This document shows positions 53,239-61,097 of a DNA stretch of 64,000 bases, piece after piece. The position numbers and the translations under genes are program-made. The DNA comes from Candidatus Sulfotelmatobacter kueseliae. Its GTDB lineage: Bacteria; Acidobacteriota; Terriglobia; Terriglobales; Acidobacteriaceae. The notes under the pieces were generated by a model. That model was given only the letters and a program-made list of their open reading frames with translations. It had not been told where the DNA came from and did not search any database. Each line of letters starts with the position of its first letter. Positions within the stretch are counted from its first letter, which is position 1. The DNA is taken from contig OMOD01000046.1 of NCBI GenBank assembly GCA_900290255.1, positions 1 through 64,000 on the forward strand, written 5' to 3'.

Positions 53239-53289
53239 AAATCACGCGCTTGATCCAACCCGAGGGTCTTTAATCTGCCGTCAAGGTTT

Positions 53290-53727
53290 TCAGATCAGGC
53301 CGGCGCGCAGGCGGCGGAGGAAGTCTTCCCCCTCGGCGCGGGCCTGGTCGAGAATTTTGGGCTGATTGGGATATTCGATCGCGACCTCTTGCACCACCAG
53401 ATCGACCGCGTCTTTCGGCTTATATCCGTGCGCCACCATTTTTCGTATGCGGGAGGTAAAGCTCTCGGGCCCCACGCCGGTCATGCGCGTAGGGTGATCG
53501 GCGCACTTGTGCTCGCGGAACTTGGCCGACGCCAGGCGATCATAGGCATTCTTGGCTTCGGGATCATTCAGCAGCGTGGGAACCGGATAATTCCACTCGC
53601 ATTGGGAGCAAGTCCATCCCTGAAAGTTGCGGTCGAAGCTCCACTGGATCTCCCTAGCAGGCTTCTTGTCTGCCGTATTCTCCTTTGAGGTTTGACGGTC
53701 TGGCCTGCGGTCGTCCATATGCTGCAT
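53290..53727 (-). CDS. Putative zinc-ribbon-like protein of unknown function
   Basis: 145 residues. ATG at 53727 is preferred over an upstream lead with no motif (a further ATG lies three codons in). The fold centre reads GWTCSQCEWNYPVP, then FREHKC about 35 residues on: a CxxC plus His/Cys pair compatible with zinc binding. The rest is helical with EGEDFLRRLRAGLI at the end. I do not know the family. Confidence 0.6.
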   Translation of the reverse strand: MQHMDDRRPDRQTSKENTADKKPAREIQWSFDRNFQGWTCSQCEWNYPVPTLLNDPEAKNAYDRLASAKFREHKCADHPTRMTGVGPESFTSRIRKMVAHGYKPKDAVDLVVQEVAIEYPNQPKILDQARAEGEDFLRRLRAGLI

Positions 53728-53873
53728 GGCTGCCCCACCCACAACTTGCGTGGCCCATGAGCACCCTTCGGGAAATAGTACTGCGAATAGGCGGGAAGGT
53801 GCGAGGGCACAGGTGTCGAGAACGGTTCGGGGGCAGGAGCAGATGCAAGAACTCAAATTCCAAAGTCAAGGGC

Positions 53874-53893
53874 GGCGGACAGGAGTGTCCGCC
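53874..53893. repeat. GGCGGACA hairpin repeat
   Basis: Perfect 8-bp stem GGCGGACA / TGTCCGCC with GGAG loop, 10 bases downstream of the STAS gene end on the minus strand. It resembles widespread intergenic hairpins in acidobacterial genomes (memory). No T-tract. Confidence 0.6.
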
Positions 53894-53902
53894 CCACACC
53901 AG

Positions 53903-54262
53903 CTATTTGGCGAAGAAGTAGTCGAACGACTTTACCGCCTTGAATTCGTCGTCGCGGATGTCGAAGACTGTATACAGCTTGGTGACGTGGAGCACGTCCT
54001 GGACTTTCTGCGTAAGGTTGAGGAGTTTAAGCTCGCCGCCCGCGTTGCGCACAGTCGTGTAGCAGCCTACGAGTTCCCCAACGCCAGAGCTGTCAATGTA
54101 ATCCACCCCGACAAGATTCAGGATGATTTTCTTCTTGCCCTCGTTGACCAGGCGGTGGACGGCATCGCGCAGTTGGCCTAGTTCTTCGCCGAGGATGATT
54201 CGGCCGTGAATGTCGAGGATGGTGACGTGGGCAACTTCGCGAGATGCAATCTTCAAGGACAT
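53903..54262 (-). CDS. STAS-domain anti-anti-sigma factor
   Basis: 119 residues, single STAS domain. ATG at 54262 (MSLKIASREV) is chosen over a longer frame. The phosphorylation site is the second or first Ser of VDYIDSSGVGELVG. Such proteins bind an anti-sigma kinase when dephosphorylated and release the sigma factor. A SpoIIE-type phosphatase is 3 kb upstream; no anti-sigma kinase is close. Confidence 0.9.
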   Translation of the reverse strand: MSLKIASREVAHVTILDIHGRIILGEELGQLRDAVHRLVNEGKKKIILNLVGVDYIDSSGVGELVGCYTTVRNAGGELKLLNLTQKVQDVLHVTKLYTVFDIRDDEFKAVKSFDYFFAK

Positions 54263-54345
54263 ATGGGTTGCCCCAAGGGCGATGGCCGGAATGGTAGTGG
54301 GTAGAAACAGGCAAGTCAATGGGCGGGATTAGCCGGCTTCCAGAG

Positions 54346-54741
54346 TCAAGACACGCTGCGATCAGTGTTCAGGCAGGCAGGATCAGTATCGGCCTGATAG
54401 TCGCGGATTTCCTGGATGGCTGACGTCACGATGGGGGTGGCATATTCGGGGTGACGGAACTCCAGGCGCATGCCGCGGCCCACGTACTGCAGCTTGAGCA
54501 TGGAGCCTCCCCACGTCGAGCCGGCGATGGCGACGTGCACCGGCGTGGGGCAGAACTCAGGGTGGCCGGAAAGCAGAGCCTCGCTCCCGCCCAATAACAC
54601 GGCCGTGTAGCGGTGGTGCATCGTCTGGATCTCCAGCACGGTAGAAGGCGGAAGATCGTTGAGGAACACGCCCCCCTCGATCTCCGCTTGGATGATCCTG
54701 CCGTTCACTTCATCGGCCAGGTTGGGGTGGGGGCTGAACAT
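54346..54741 (-). CDS. Small protein of unknown function
   Basis: 131 residues, ATG at 54741. The chain looks beta-rich: GRIIQAEIEGGVFLNDLPPS, YTAVLLGGSEALLSGHP, STWGGSMLKLQYVGRGMRL. I do not recognise the family; PilZ-like or other small beta-barrel folds are possible but unproved. It lies 83 bases before the STAS gene on the same strand, so co-expression is possible. No cysteine ligand set, signal peptide or membrane helix. Confidence 0.55.
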   Translation of the reverse strand: MFSPHPNLADEVNGRIIQAEIEGGVFLNDLPPSTVLEIQTMHHRYTAVLLGGSEALLSGHPEFCPTPVHVAIAGSTWGGSMLKLQYVGRGMRLEFRHPEYATPIVTSAIQEIRDYQADTDPACLNTDRSVS

Positions 54742-54928
54742 AACGGATGTTAGGGCATTAGGGTATAGCGTTTCAGGCGGGGGAACAAGGGTCCTTTGGT
54801 CGGGGTCTGGGAACCGGGGAGCATGTCCTTTAGAGGTGCGGGTAGGGGGTACGGCTGCAGAAATTCACTGCAAACCACTGCTCACACGCCACTTTACGCT
54901 AAGGGGCTGCGCTTGCAGCGCCTTGCGG

Positions 54929-56317
54929 TCATTCTCCGCCGACGGTGAGGCCGTCCACGCGTGTGGTGGGACACGCAACCGAGCCGCGAAACTCCAAGTC
55001 ATTGGCGATTTCGGAGATGTTGAGAAACACGTCTTTCAGGTTCCCCGCGACGGTGATTTCCTCCACCGGATAGGCGAATTCTCCGCCCGAAATCCACAGC
55101 CCTGACGCGCCGCGGGAATAATCGCCGGTTACGAGGTTTACGCCGTGGCCGAGAAATTCCGTGACATAGAGACCTTCTCTAATTCCCGCAATCAGTTCTT
55201 TCGGCGTCTTGGACCCCGGCTGCAAGAAATAGTTACCGGGGCCGATTCCGGGTGTTCCAGCGAGTCCGCGGGAGGCGTTGGCGGTGGTCTCGAGGCCCAG
55301 TTTCTTTGCCGTGTAGGTGTTGAGCAAGTATGACTTCAGCACGCCCTTTTCGATCACTACCGTGCGGCGGGTCGGAATGCCTTCGCCATCGAACGGGCTG
55401 GTGCCGAAGCCGCCGGGCATGGTGCCGTCGTCAATGACGTTGACAATGTCGCCCGCGATTTTCTCGCCGAGCTTACCGGCCAGAAACGACGCGCCGCGGT
55501 AGACCGAGTCGCCGTTCACGCCTTCGAAGATGTGCTCGAGGATCGAGGTCGAGACCATGGGATCGAAGACGACCGGGACTTGGGCGGTCTTCACTTTACG
55601 CGCGCCGAGGCGGCGCAGCGTGCGCTCCGCGGCGATCCTGCCGACTTGCTCCGGCGGATCGAGTTTTTTTAACGTACGCGAAACCGAATACCAGTAATCA
55701 CGCTGCATCGCACCGGCATCCGTTTGGGCAATCGGAACGGCTGCCACCGAACAATAAGACCGGCGGTATTCGCCGACAAAACCGTTCGAGTTGGCCAGCA
55801 CTTTGTGGCCGGTAGCGGCATCGAACGATCCGCCTTCGGAATTCTTGATGCGGGGATCGAAATCGAGCGCGGCTTTTTCGGCGCGGCGGGCGTAGTCGAT
55901 GCGGTCGGGGCCGGGCAGCGAGTACACGTCTTCGTGGTAGAGATCGAGATCGCCCGCGAGTTGACCGAGTTGCGAGGCTTCGGGAATTCCCCCGAAGGGG
56001 TCTTCGGACGTGATTTTCGCCAGTTCCAGCGCGGACTTCACCATGCGGTCGAGACCTTCGCGCGAGAAATCGCTCGAGTAGGTGCTGGCGGCGCGCTGTC
56101 CGAAGAACACGCGCACGCCGATGGATTTCGATCCCGATTCCTTCAGGGTTTCGACCTGGCCAAGGCGAACCAGCGTGGAGAATTCGTCGCCTTCACGGAC
56201 GACGCATTCGGCGGCGGTGGCGCCACCTTTCATCGCGCGGCGGACGATGTCCTGTGCGAGGGCGCGGAGATCGGTTTCCAGTTTCGGGTTTCGGGTTTCT
56301 AGTTCGGTTGTGGTCAT
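54929..56317 (-). CDS. pmbA: PmbA/TldE subunit of the TldD-PmbA metalloprotease
   Basis: 462 residues. The family is clear from IPTRRTVVIEKGVLKSYLLNTYTAKKLG and GGFGTSPFDGEGIPT; PmbA lacks the zinc site and works with TldD, which removes leader or antitoxin peptides (for example microcin B17 leader, CcdA). Its partner gene lies just upstream on the same strand. The N-terminus (ELETRNPKLET) comes from a short tandem repeat and may not be part of the conserved protein. Confidence 0.92.
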   Translation of the reverse strand: MTTTELETRNPKLETDLRALAQDIVRRAMKGGATAAECVVREGDEFSTLVRLGQVETLKESGSKSIGVRVFFGQRAASTYSSDFSREGLDRMVKSALELAKITSEDPFGGIPEASQLGQLAGDLDLYHEDVYSLPGPDRIDYARRAEKAALDFDPRIKNSEGGSFDAATGHKVLANSNGFVGEYRRSYCSVAAVPIAQTDAGAMQRDYWYSVSRTLKKLDPPEQVGRIAAERTLRRLGARKVKTAQVPVVFDPMVSTSILEHIFEGVNGDSVYRGASFLAGKLGEKIAGDIVNVIDDGTMPGGFGTSPFDGEGIPTRRTVVIEKGVLKSYLLNTYTAKKLGLETTANASRGLAGTPGIGPGNYFLQPGSKTPKELIAGIREGLYVTEFLGHGVNLVTGDYSRGASGLWISGGEFAYPVEEITVAGNLKDVFLNISEIANDLEFRGSVACPTTRVDGLTVGGE

Positions 56318-56425
56318 AGAAAAAATCTTTAGCCGCAGAGGACGCGGAGTAAGTGCATGGATCCTTCGCTCCGCTCAGGATGACAAGCCTTTGAAAAATC
56401 CGCGAAATCCGCGTGAATCCGGGGC
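56270..56425. repeat. TTTCGGG tandem repeat and dispersed repeat fragments
   Basis: 56275-56310 holds tandem GTTTCGGGTTT units that overlap the pmbA start codons. The 116-bp pmbA/tldD gap then contains GGATCCTTCGCTCCGCTCAG and TCCGCGTGAATCCGG, fragments of dispersed intergenic repeats that I recall from other acidobacterial sequence (not checked). Confidence 0.5.
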
Positions 56426-56433
56426 AAAGAAGT

Positions 56434-57906
56434 TTATTGCATGAATCCGCCCGGATCTTTCCTGGCGGTGCCGCCCACGGTCAGCCGATCGATCTTTAGC
56501 GTCGGAATGCCTACGCCGACCGGCACTGCCTGGCCGTCTTTGCCGCAGGTGCCGACGCCTTCGTCTAACTTCAGATCGTTCCCCACCATGGAGACTCGCG
56601 TCAGCACATCCGGGCCATTGCCAATCAGCGTTGCGCCTTTAATCGGCGCGGTAATCTGGCCGTCCTCAATCATGTAGGCTTCCGATGCCGAAAAGACGAA
56701 TTTCCCGTTGGTGATATCCACCTGGCCGCCGCCGAAATTCACCGCGTAAACGCCGCGCTTCACCGAGCGAATGATGTCTTCGGGATTGTCCTGGCCCGCC
56801 AGCATGTACGTATTGGTCATGCGTGGCATGGGGATGTGCTCGTAGCTCTCACGGCGTCCGTTGCCGGTATCGGCGATGCCCATCAGTCGCGCCGAAAGTT
56901 TATCGCTCAGGTAGCCCTTCAGAATTCCTTTTTCGATGAGGACAGTTTCCTGGGTGGGCGCGCCTTCGTCATCCACGTTGAGCGAGCCGCGACGCCATGG
57001 CATCGTGCCGTTGTCAACCACCGTGCATTTTTCGCTGGCCACACGCTTGCCAACCAGACCGGCGAAGGCTGACGTTTTCTTGCGGTTAAAGTCGGCTTCG
57101 AGGCCGTGCCCGACCGCCTCGTGCAAAAGCACGCCCGGCCAACCCGGGCCCAGAACCACTTCCATTTCGCCGGCCGGAGCTTCACGCGCGTCGAGTTGCA
57201 GGATCGCCTGGCGGGCGGATTCGCGGGCAAAGAATTCGGGATTCTTCTCGCCGAAGAAAAAGTCGAGGGCGACTCGGCCGCCGCCGCCGGCAGTGCCGCG
57301 CGCAGAATTGCCGTCAGTCTTCGCGATCGAACTAACGTTCAAGCGGGCCAGGGGTTGGGAGTCCTCGGCAAAAGTTCCGTCGGAACCGACAACAAGAATG
57401 TTGCGCAGTTCGTCGGCGTAGCTGGCACGCACTTCCTTGATGCGCGCGTCGTAGGCGCGGGCTGCTTTGTCGGCCCGCATCACCAGTTCGACCTTGGCGG
57501 TGATTTCGGCGTCAACCGAGGGCAAAGTCACGGGATACAGGCTGCGGGCCGCGGCCTTTTGAAATCCGGCCACGGGCGTCTTGGCCGGAGCGCTGGCGAT
57601 CAGCGCTGCCGTGCGCGCAGCGTGCACGATGCGGTCGGCGGAAAGATCGTCGGTGTAAGCATAGCCGGTGCGTTCCCCGGAGACCACTCGCACGCCACAG
57701 CCCGCGGAGATCCCCTGCGACGCCGACTTGACCATGGATTCGTCCACCATGAGCGACGTGGAGGAAAGATATTCGAAGTAGAGATCGGCGTAATCGCCGC
57801 CTGCCGAAAGTGCGGCTGCGAGATAGCGCTCGAGATCGCGCTCGGCGAGGCCGTAATGCTCGAAGAAAAAACGCTTCCTGTCTTTATTCACGGAGTTTTG
57901 GTTCAC
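56434..57906 (-). CDS. tldD: TldD metalloprotease subunit
   Basis: 490 residues. Zinc motif HEAVGHGLEAD (HExxxH) followed by the conserved VVDNGTMP(W)RRGSLNVDDEGAP stretch is the TldD signature. With PmbA it forms a ring-shaped protease with a narrow access to the zinc, so it acts on small unfolded peptides. The start is GTG at 57906 (a second GTG is five codons in); no ATG is available before residue 50 and no Shine-Dalgarno is clear. A RiPP-like locus is 5 kb away, for which this pair could supply leader cleavage (inference). Confidence 0.93.
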   Translation of the reverse strand: MNQNSVNKDRKRFFFEHYGLAERDLERYLAAALSAGGDYADLYFEYLSSTSLMVDESMVKSASQGISAGCGVRVVSGERTGYAYTDDLSADRIVHAARTAALIASAPAKTPVAGFQKAAARSLYPVTLPSVDAEITAKVELVMRADKAARAYDARIKEVRASYADELRNILVVGSDGTFAEDSQPLARLNVSSIAKTDGNSARGTAGGGGRVALDFFFGEKNPEFFARESARQAILQLDAREAPAGEMEVVLGPGWPGVLLHEAVGHGLEADFNRKKTSAFAGLVGKRVASEKCTVVDNGTMPWRRGSLNVDDEGAPTQETVLIEKGILKGYLSDKLSARLMGIADTGNGRRESYEHIPMPRMTNTYMLAGQDNPEDIIRSVKRGVYAVNFGGGQVDITNGKFVFSASEAYMIEDGQITAPIKGATLIGNGPDVLTRVSMVGNDLKLDEGVGTCGKDGQAVPVGVGIPTLKIDRLTVGGTARKDPGGFMQ

Positions 57907-57979
57907 GCAAATTAGATGCCGGCGAGTTAGGTGAGGACTCGAAGGCGGGTTGTTCCTAGTTTGCTATTATCCCACCCGT

Positions 57980-60718
57980 TCACGGATTTGACCGCATGTC
58001 GCTGGAGATTCCTCCAGCTGCGGGATTGTAGCACTTGAGCGTGTAATCCATGACCATGCGGTCCGCGCTGAAGCGCCAGCCCAGCGTGCGGATGGCCCGC
58101 TTCATGCGCTTGATCCAGCCCCGCGGCAAGCCGTCGCGATCGCGCTGGTAGTAGAGGGGAATCACTTCTTCGCGCAGGGCGCTTAGCAGGTCTTCGCCGT
58201 CGCGCCCGTCGTGCACGCTCATGTTGGAGTGAGTTTTGCCTGTTCCAATGGCGAATCCGTTCATGCCGTCGTAGGCCTCGGCCCACCAGCCATCAAGAAT
58301 AGAAAGATTCAACCCGCCATTGAGCACCACTTTCTGGCCGCTGGTGCCGGAGGCTTCCTGCGGTCGTCGCGGATTGTTGAGCCAGACGTCGACGCCCTGC
58401 ACGAAGTGGCGCCCAACGTTGATGTCGTAGTCCTCGACGAACACGAACTTGTCGCGGAATTGCGGGTCGCGCATCATTCCCGCAATCTGCTGCAGGATGC
58501 GCTTGCCGGGTTCGTCGAGCGGATGCGCCTTGCCGGCAAACACAAACTGCACCGGGCGGTTGGGGTCGTTGACCATCGTGGCCAGTTTCTCGATGTCTTT
58601 CAAAATCAGATTGGCGCGCTTGTAGGTGGCGAAGCGGCGCGCGAATCCGATGGTGAGCGCATCGGGGCTCAGGACTCTTTCCAGGCGTTCCAGCACTTCG
58701 CGCGATTCCCCCCGGCGTTCCGCCTGTTCCACCGCGCGCCGGCGCACAAACTCGAGCAACTGGGATTTCAGGGTGAGGTGTGTTTCCCAGAGCTCGCCAT
58801 CGTCCACGTTTTCGATTCCTTCCCAAGTCTTGGCTTCGCTGCTGCGCTGGTGCCAGCCTGTCCCCAAATGCCGGTCGTAGAGGCGGAACATGTGCGGCGC
58901 CAGCCACGAGGGAACGTGGACTCCGTTGGTGATGTGGCCAATGGGAACATCGTCTTCCGCCTTGCCGTGGAACAGTCCGGTCCACATGGCGCGGGAGACT
59001 TCGGCATGGAGCGCCGATACAGCGTTGGCGCGCCGCGAGAGGCGGAGTGCAAGCACCGTCATGCAGAAGAGTTCGTCGGCGTTGTCGGGATTCTCGCGGC
59101 CCAGCCCGAGCAGGCTTTCCTGCGTCAGACGCAGCGCCTCGCGCAGCGGTCCAATGTGCTCCTCCACCAGAGCGGCGCTGAAGCGGTCGTGACCGGCCGG
59201 AACCGGGGTGTGGGTGGTGAATACCACTTCGCGCGACACCCGCGGAACCGCGACGTCAAACCCGATGCCTTCGTCTTCCATCCTCATGCGGATGGCCTCC
59301 AGCACCGCGAAACCGCTGTGGCCTTCGTTCAGGTGGAGCACGCCGGGAGAAATTCCCAGCGCCTTCAGAGCGCGCAGCCCGCCCACTCCCAGCAGCACCT
59401 CCTGGCGAATCCGGATGCGGAGGTCGCCGCCGTATAACCGCGAAGTGAGCTCGCGGTCCTCGGGAGCATTGCCTTCGACATCGGAATCCAGCAGCAACAG
59501 GTCGCGGCGTCCTACTTTGACCCGCCAGACCTTGGCCTGAATACGGCCGCTGCGCGTCTCGATTTCCACCACCACCGGCCGTCCGTCTTTGCCGATCGCC
59601 GCTTCCATGGGCAAGTGATCCAGGTCGGTCTCCAGATATTCCTCGCGCTGCCAGCCGCCCAGATCGAGCCGTTGCCGGAAGTAGCCCTGGCCATAAAACA
59701 GGCCAATGCCAATCAGAGGGATATCGAGGTCGGAAGCGGCCTTGATGTGATCTCCGGCCAGCACTCCCAGGCCCCCGGAGTAAACCGGCAGAGACTCGTG
59801 CAAACCGAACTCCGCCGAGAAGTACGCCACAGGGTGAGGCCGCAGGACGCCGGCATGCCGGGCGCCCCAGGTACGGTCCGCTTCGAGGTATTCGAGCAGG
59901 CGGCGGTAGGCATAGTTCACCCGGCTGTGCAGCGTGAGCTCCGCCGCCCGGCTTTCCAGTCTCGCCAGGGGAAGCTCTCCCAACAGCGAAATGGGATTGT
60001 GGTTCAGCTTGCTCCAGCGGACGGGATCGAGGTCAACGAACAGACTGGACGAATTGTGGTCCCAGGCCCACCACAGATTACGCGCGAGTTCCCAAAGGCG
60101 CTCCTGCAGTGGAGCAATAAAACGATCAAGAGCGCGGGCTTCGCTGACCACCGGGGCTACCTGGGTGGCAGCTTCGGTCAACATTCGGATCTCGTCTTCG
60201 CCAAAAACGCGGGCCTCGATGGTCTGCACCACCAGGACTCCCTGCAAAACGCCGCGATCAATGAGGGGGACGCCAAGGAAAGACTGGTACGGTTCTTCGC
60301 CGGCCTCCTTGAAGTACTTGAAGCGGGGGTGGTGCTTGACCTGGCTAACGGCGACGGGCCGCAACTGTTCCGCCACCAGGCCGGTAAGCCCCTCGTGGAT
60401 TCCCATCCGTAGATTCCCAATGCATTCCCGGCGCAGCCCCACCGTTGCGGCCAGCACCAGATTGGCGCGGTCCGGCTCGAGCAGGTACGCTGAGCACACA
60501 TCGGTTCGAAACCGTTTGGCAACGAGTGCCACAACGTTCATCAGGGTCTCGGCCGGCTGGCCACCTTCGGCCCCGAGGCTTCTGACTTCTTCTAGAGTCA
60601 GGACGCTCCAGGCGCCGCGCGAGTGCGCTTCCTGCCCAATTTCCTGAGCCACTTCGTCATATCGGTCCAAGTCTTTCCCCAGCCTCCCCGGGAGGTTCCA
60701 CTCCACCTGCTTTGCCAT
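57980..60718 (-). CDS. glgP: Alpha-glucan phosphorylase with N-terminal GAF domain
   Basis: 912 residues. Residues about 50-200 are a GAF domain of the PtsP type (LMNVVALVAKRFRTDVCSAY, GIHEGLTGLVAEQ, GVPLIDRGVLQGVLVVQT). The phosphorylase follows: DUF3417-like lead (FIAPLQERLWELARNLWWAW), then HITNGVHVPSW and PLP-Lys796 in GTSGQKVVLNGGLN. It releases glucose-1-phosphate from glycogen-type glucans; the GAF may gate the enzyme with a small ligand or nucleotide. GAF fusion is unusual for this family. No carbohydrate-active neighbour. Confidence 0.92.
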   Translation of the reverse strand: MAKQVEWNLPGRLGKDLDRYDEVAQEIGQEAHSRGAWSVLTLEEVRSLGAEGGQPAETLMNVVALVAKRFRTDVCSAYLLEPDRANLVLAATVGLRRECIGNLRMGIHEGLTGLVAEQLRPVAVSQVKHHPRFKYFKEAGEEPYQSFLGVPLIDRGVLQGVLVVQTIEARVFGEDEIRMLTEAATQVAPVVSEARALDRFIAPLQERLWELARNLWWAWDHNSSSLFVDLDPVRWSKLNHNPISLLGELPLARLESRAAELTLHSRVNYAYRRLLEYLEADRTWGARHAGVLRPHPVAYFSAEFGLHESLPVYSGGLGVLAGDHIKAASDLDIPLIGIGLFYGQGYFRQRLDLGGWQREEYLETDLDHLPMEAAIGKDGRPVVVEIETRSGRIQAKVWRVKVGRRDLLLLDSDVEGNAPEDRELTSRLYGGDLRIRIRQEVLLGVGGLRALKALGISPGVLHLNEGHSGFAVLEAIRMRMEDEGIGFDVAVPRVSREVVFTTHTPVPAGHDRFSAALVEEHIGPLREALRLTQESLLGLGRENPDNADELFCMTVLALRLSRRANAVSALHAEVSRAMWTGLFHGKAEDDVPIGHITNGVHVPSWLAPHMFRLYDRHLGTGWHQRSSEAKTWEGIENVDDGELWETHLTLKSQLLEFVRRRAVEQAERRGESREVLERLERVLSPDALTIGFARRFATYKRANLILKDIEKLATMVNDPNRPVQFVFAGKAHPLDEPGKRILQQIAGMMRDPQFRDKFVFVEDYDINVGRHFVQGVDVWLNNPRRPQEASGTSGQKVVLNGGLNLSILDGWWAEAYDGMNGFAIGTGKTHSNMSVHDGRDGEDLLSALREEVIPLYYQRDRDGLPRGWIKRMKRAIRTLGWRFSADRMVMDYTLKCYNPAAGGISSDMRSNP

Positions 60719-61097
60719 TCATGATGGCACAGTCGCGCCCTCCGCGCTAACCCCAGTAGCAGTCCCTGGGATCATTTTACGGGCTGCTGGCAAAATCGCG
60801 CACGGCGTCTTTATGCCGGACCGGGGCACTGCCGGAAGTATGCGGAAAATGAGGAAAACGCGCGTTGCGCACGCCCGGTGGAAGGAGTAAAATTTCGGCC
60901 ATTCCAGCCTCACCACTCGGAGATGAGCACCCAGCCTGCGATCTGGTGGTTCGAGTATGAGATATCGCGCCATGCAGGTCCGCGAACGAAGAGAATGAAC
61001 ACAATCCCGGCCTGCGGATTTCAGTGGCCGGAAACCGGCAGCTACAAGCGTTCCACAATCGTCGAGCCTCTGCAGTAACGAGATGAGGAGTAGCAAG
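60719..61097. other. Intergenic stretch between glgP and the RiPP-like operon
   Basis: Divergent promoter region. A patch near 60886 (GGAGTAAAATTTCGG) may hold a -10-like element; a small hairpin (CGCGCG / TGCGCACGC region near 60860) is imperfect. No gene supported; the frame at 60878-61078 is a chance one. Confidence 0.45.

Noticed and set aside
58211..59437. 408-residue frame opposite glgP
   Set aside because: Antisense shadow; glgP carries recognisable GAF and PLP motifs.
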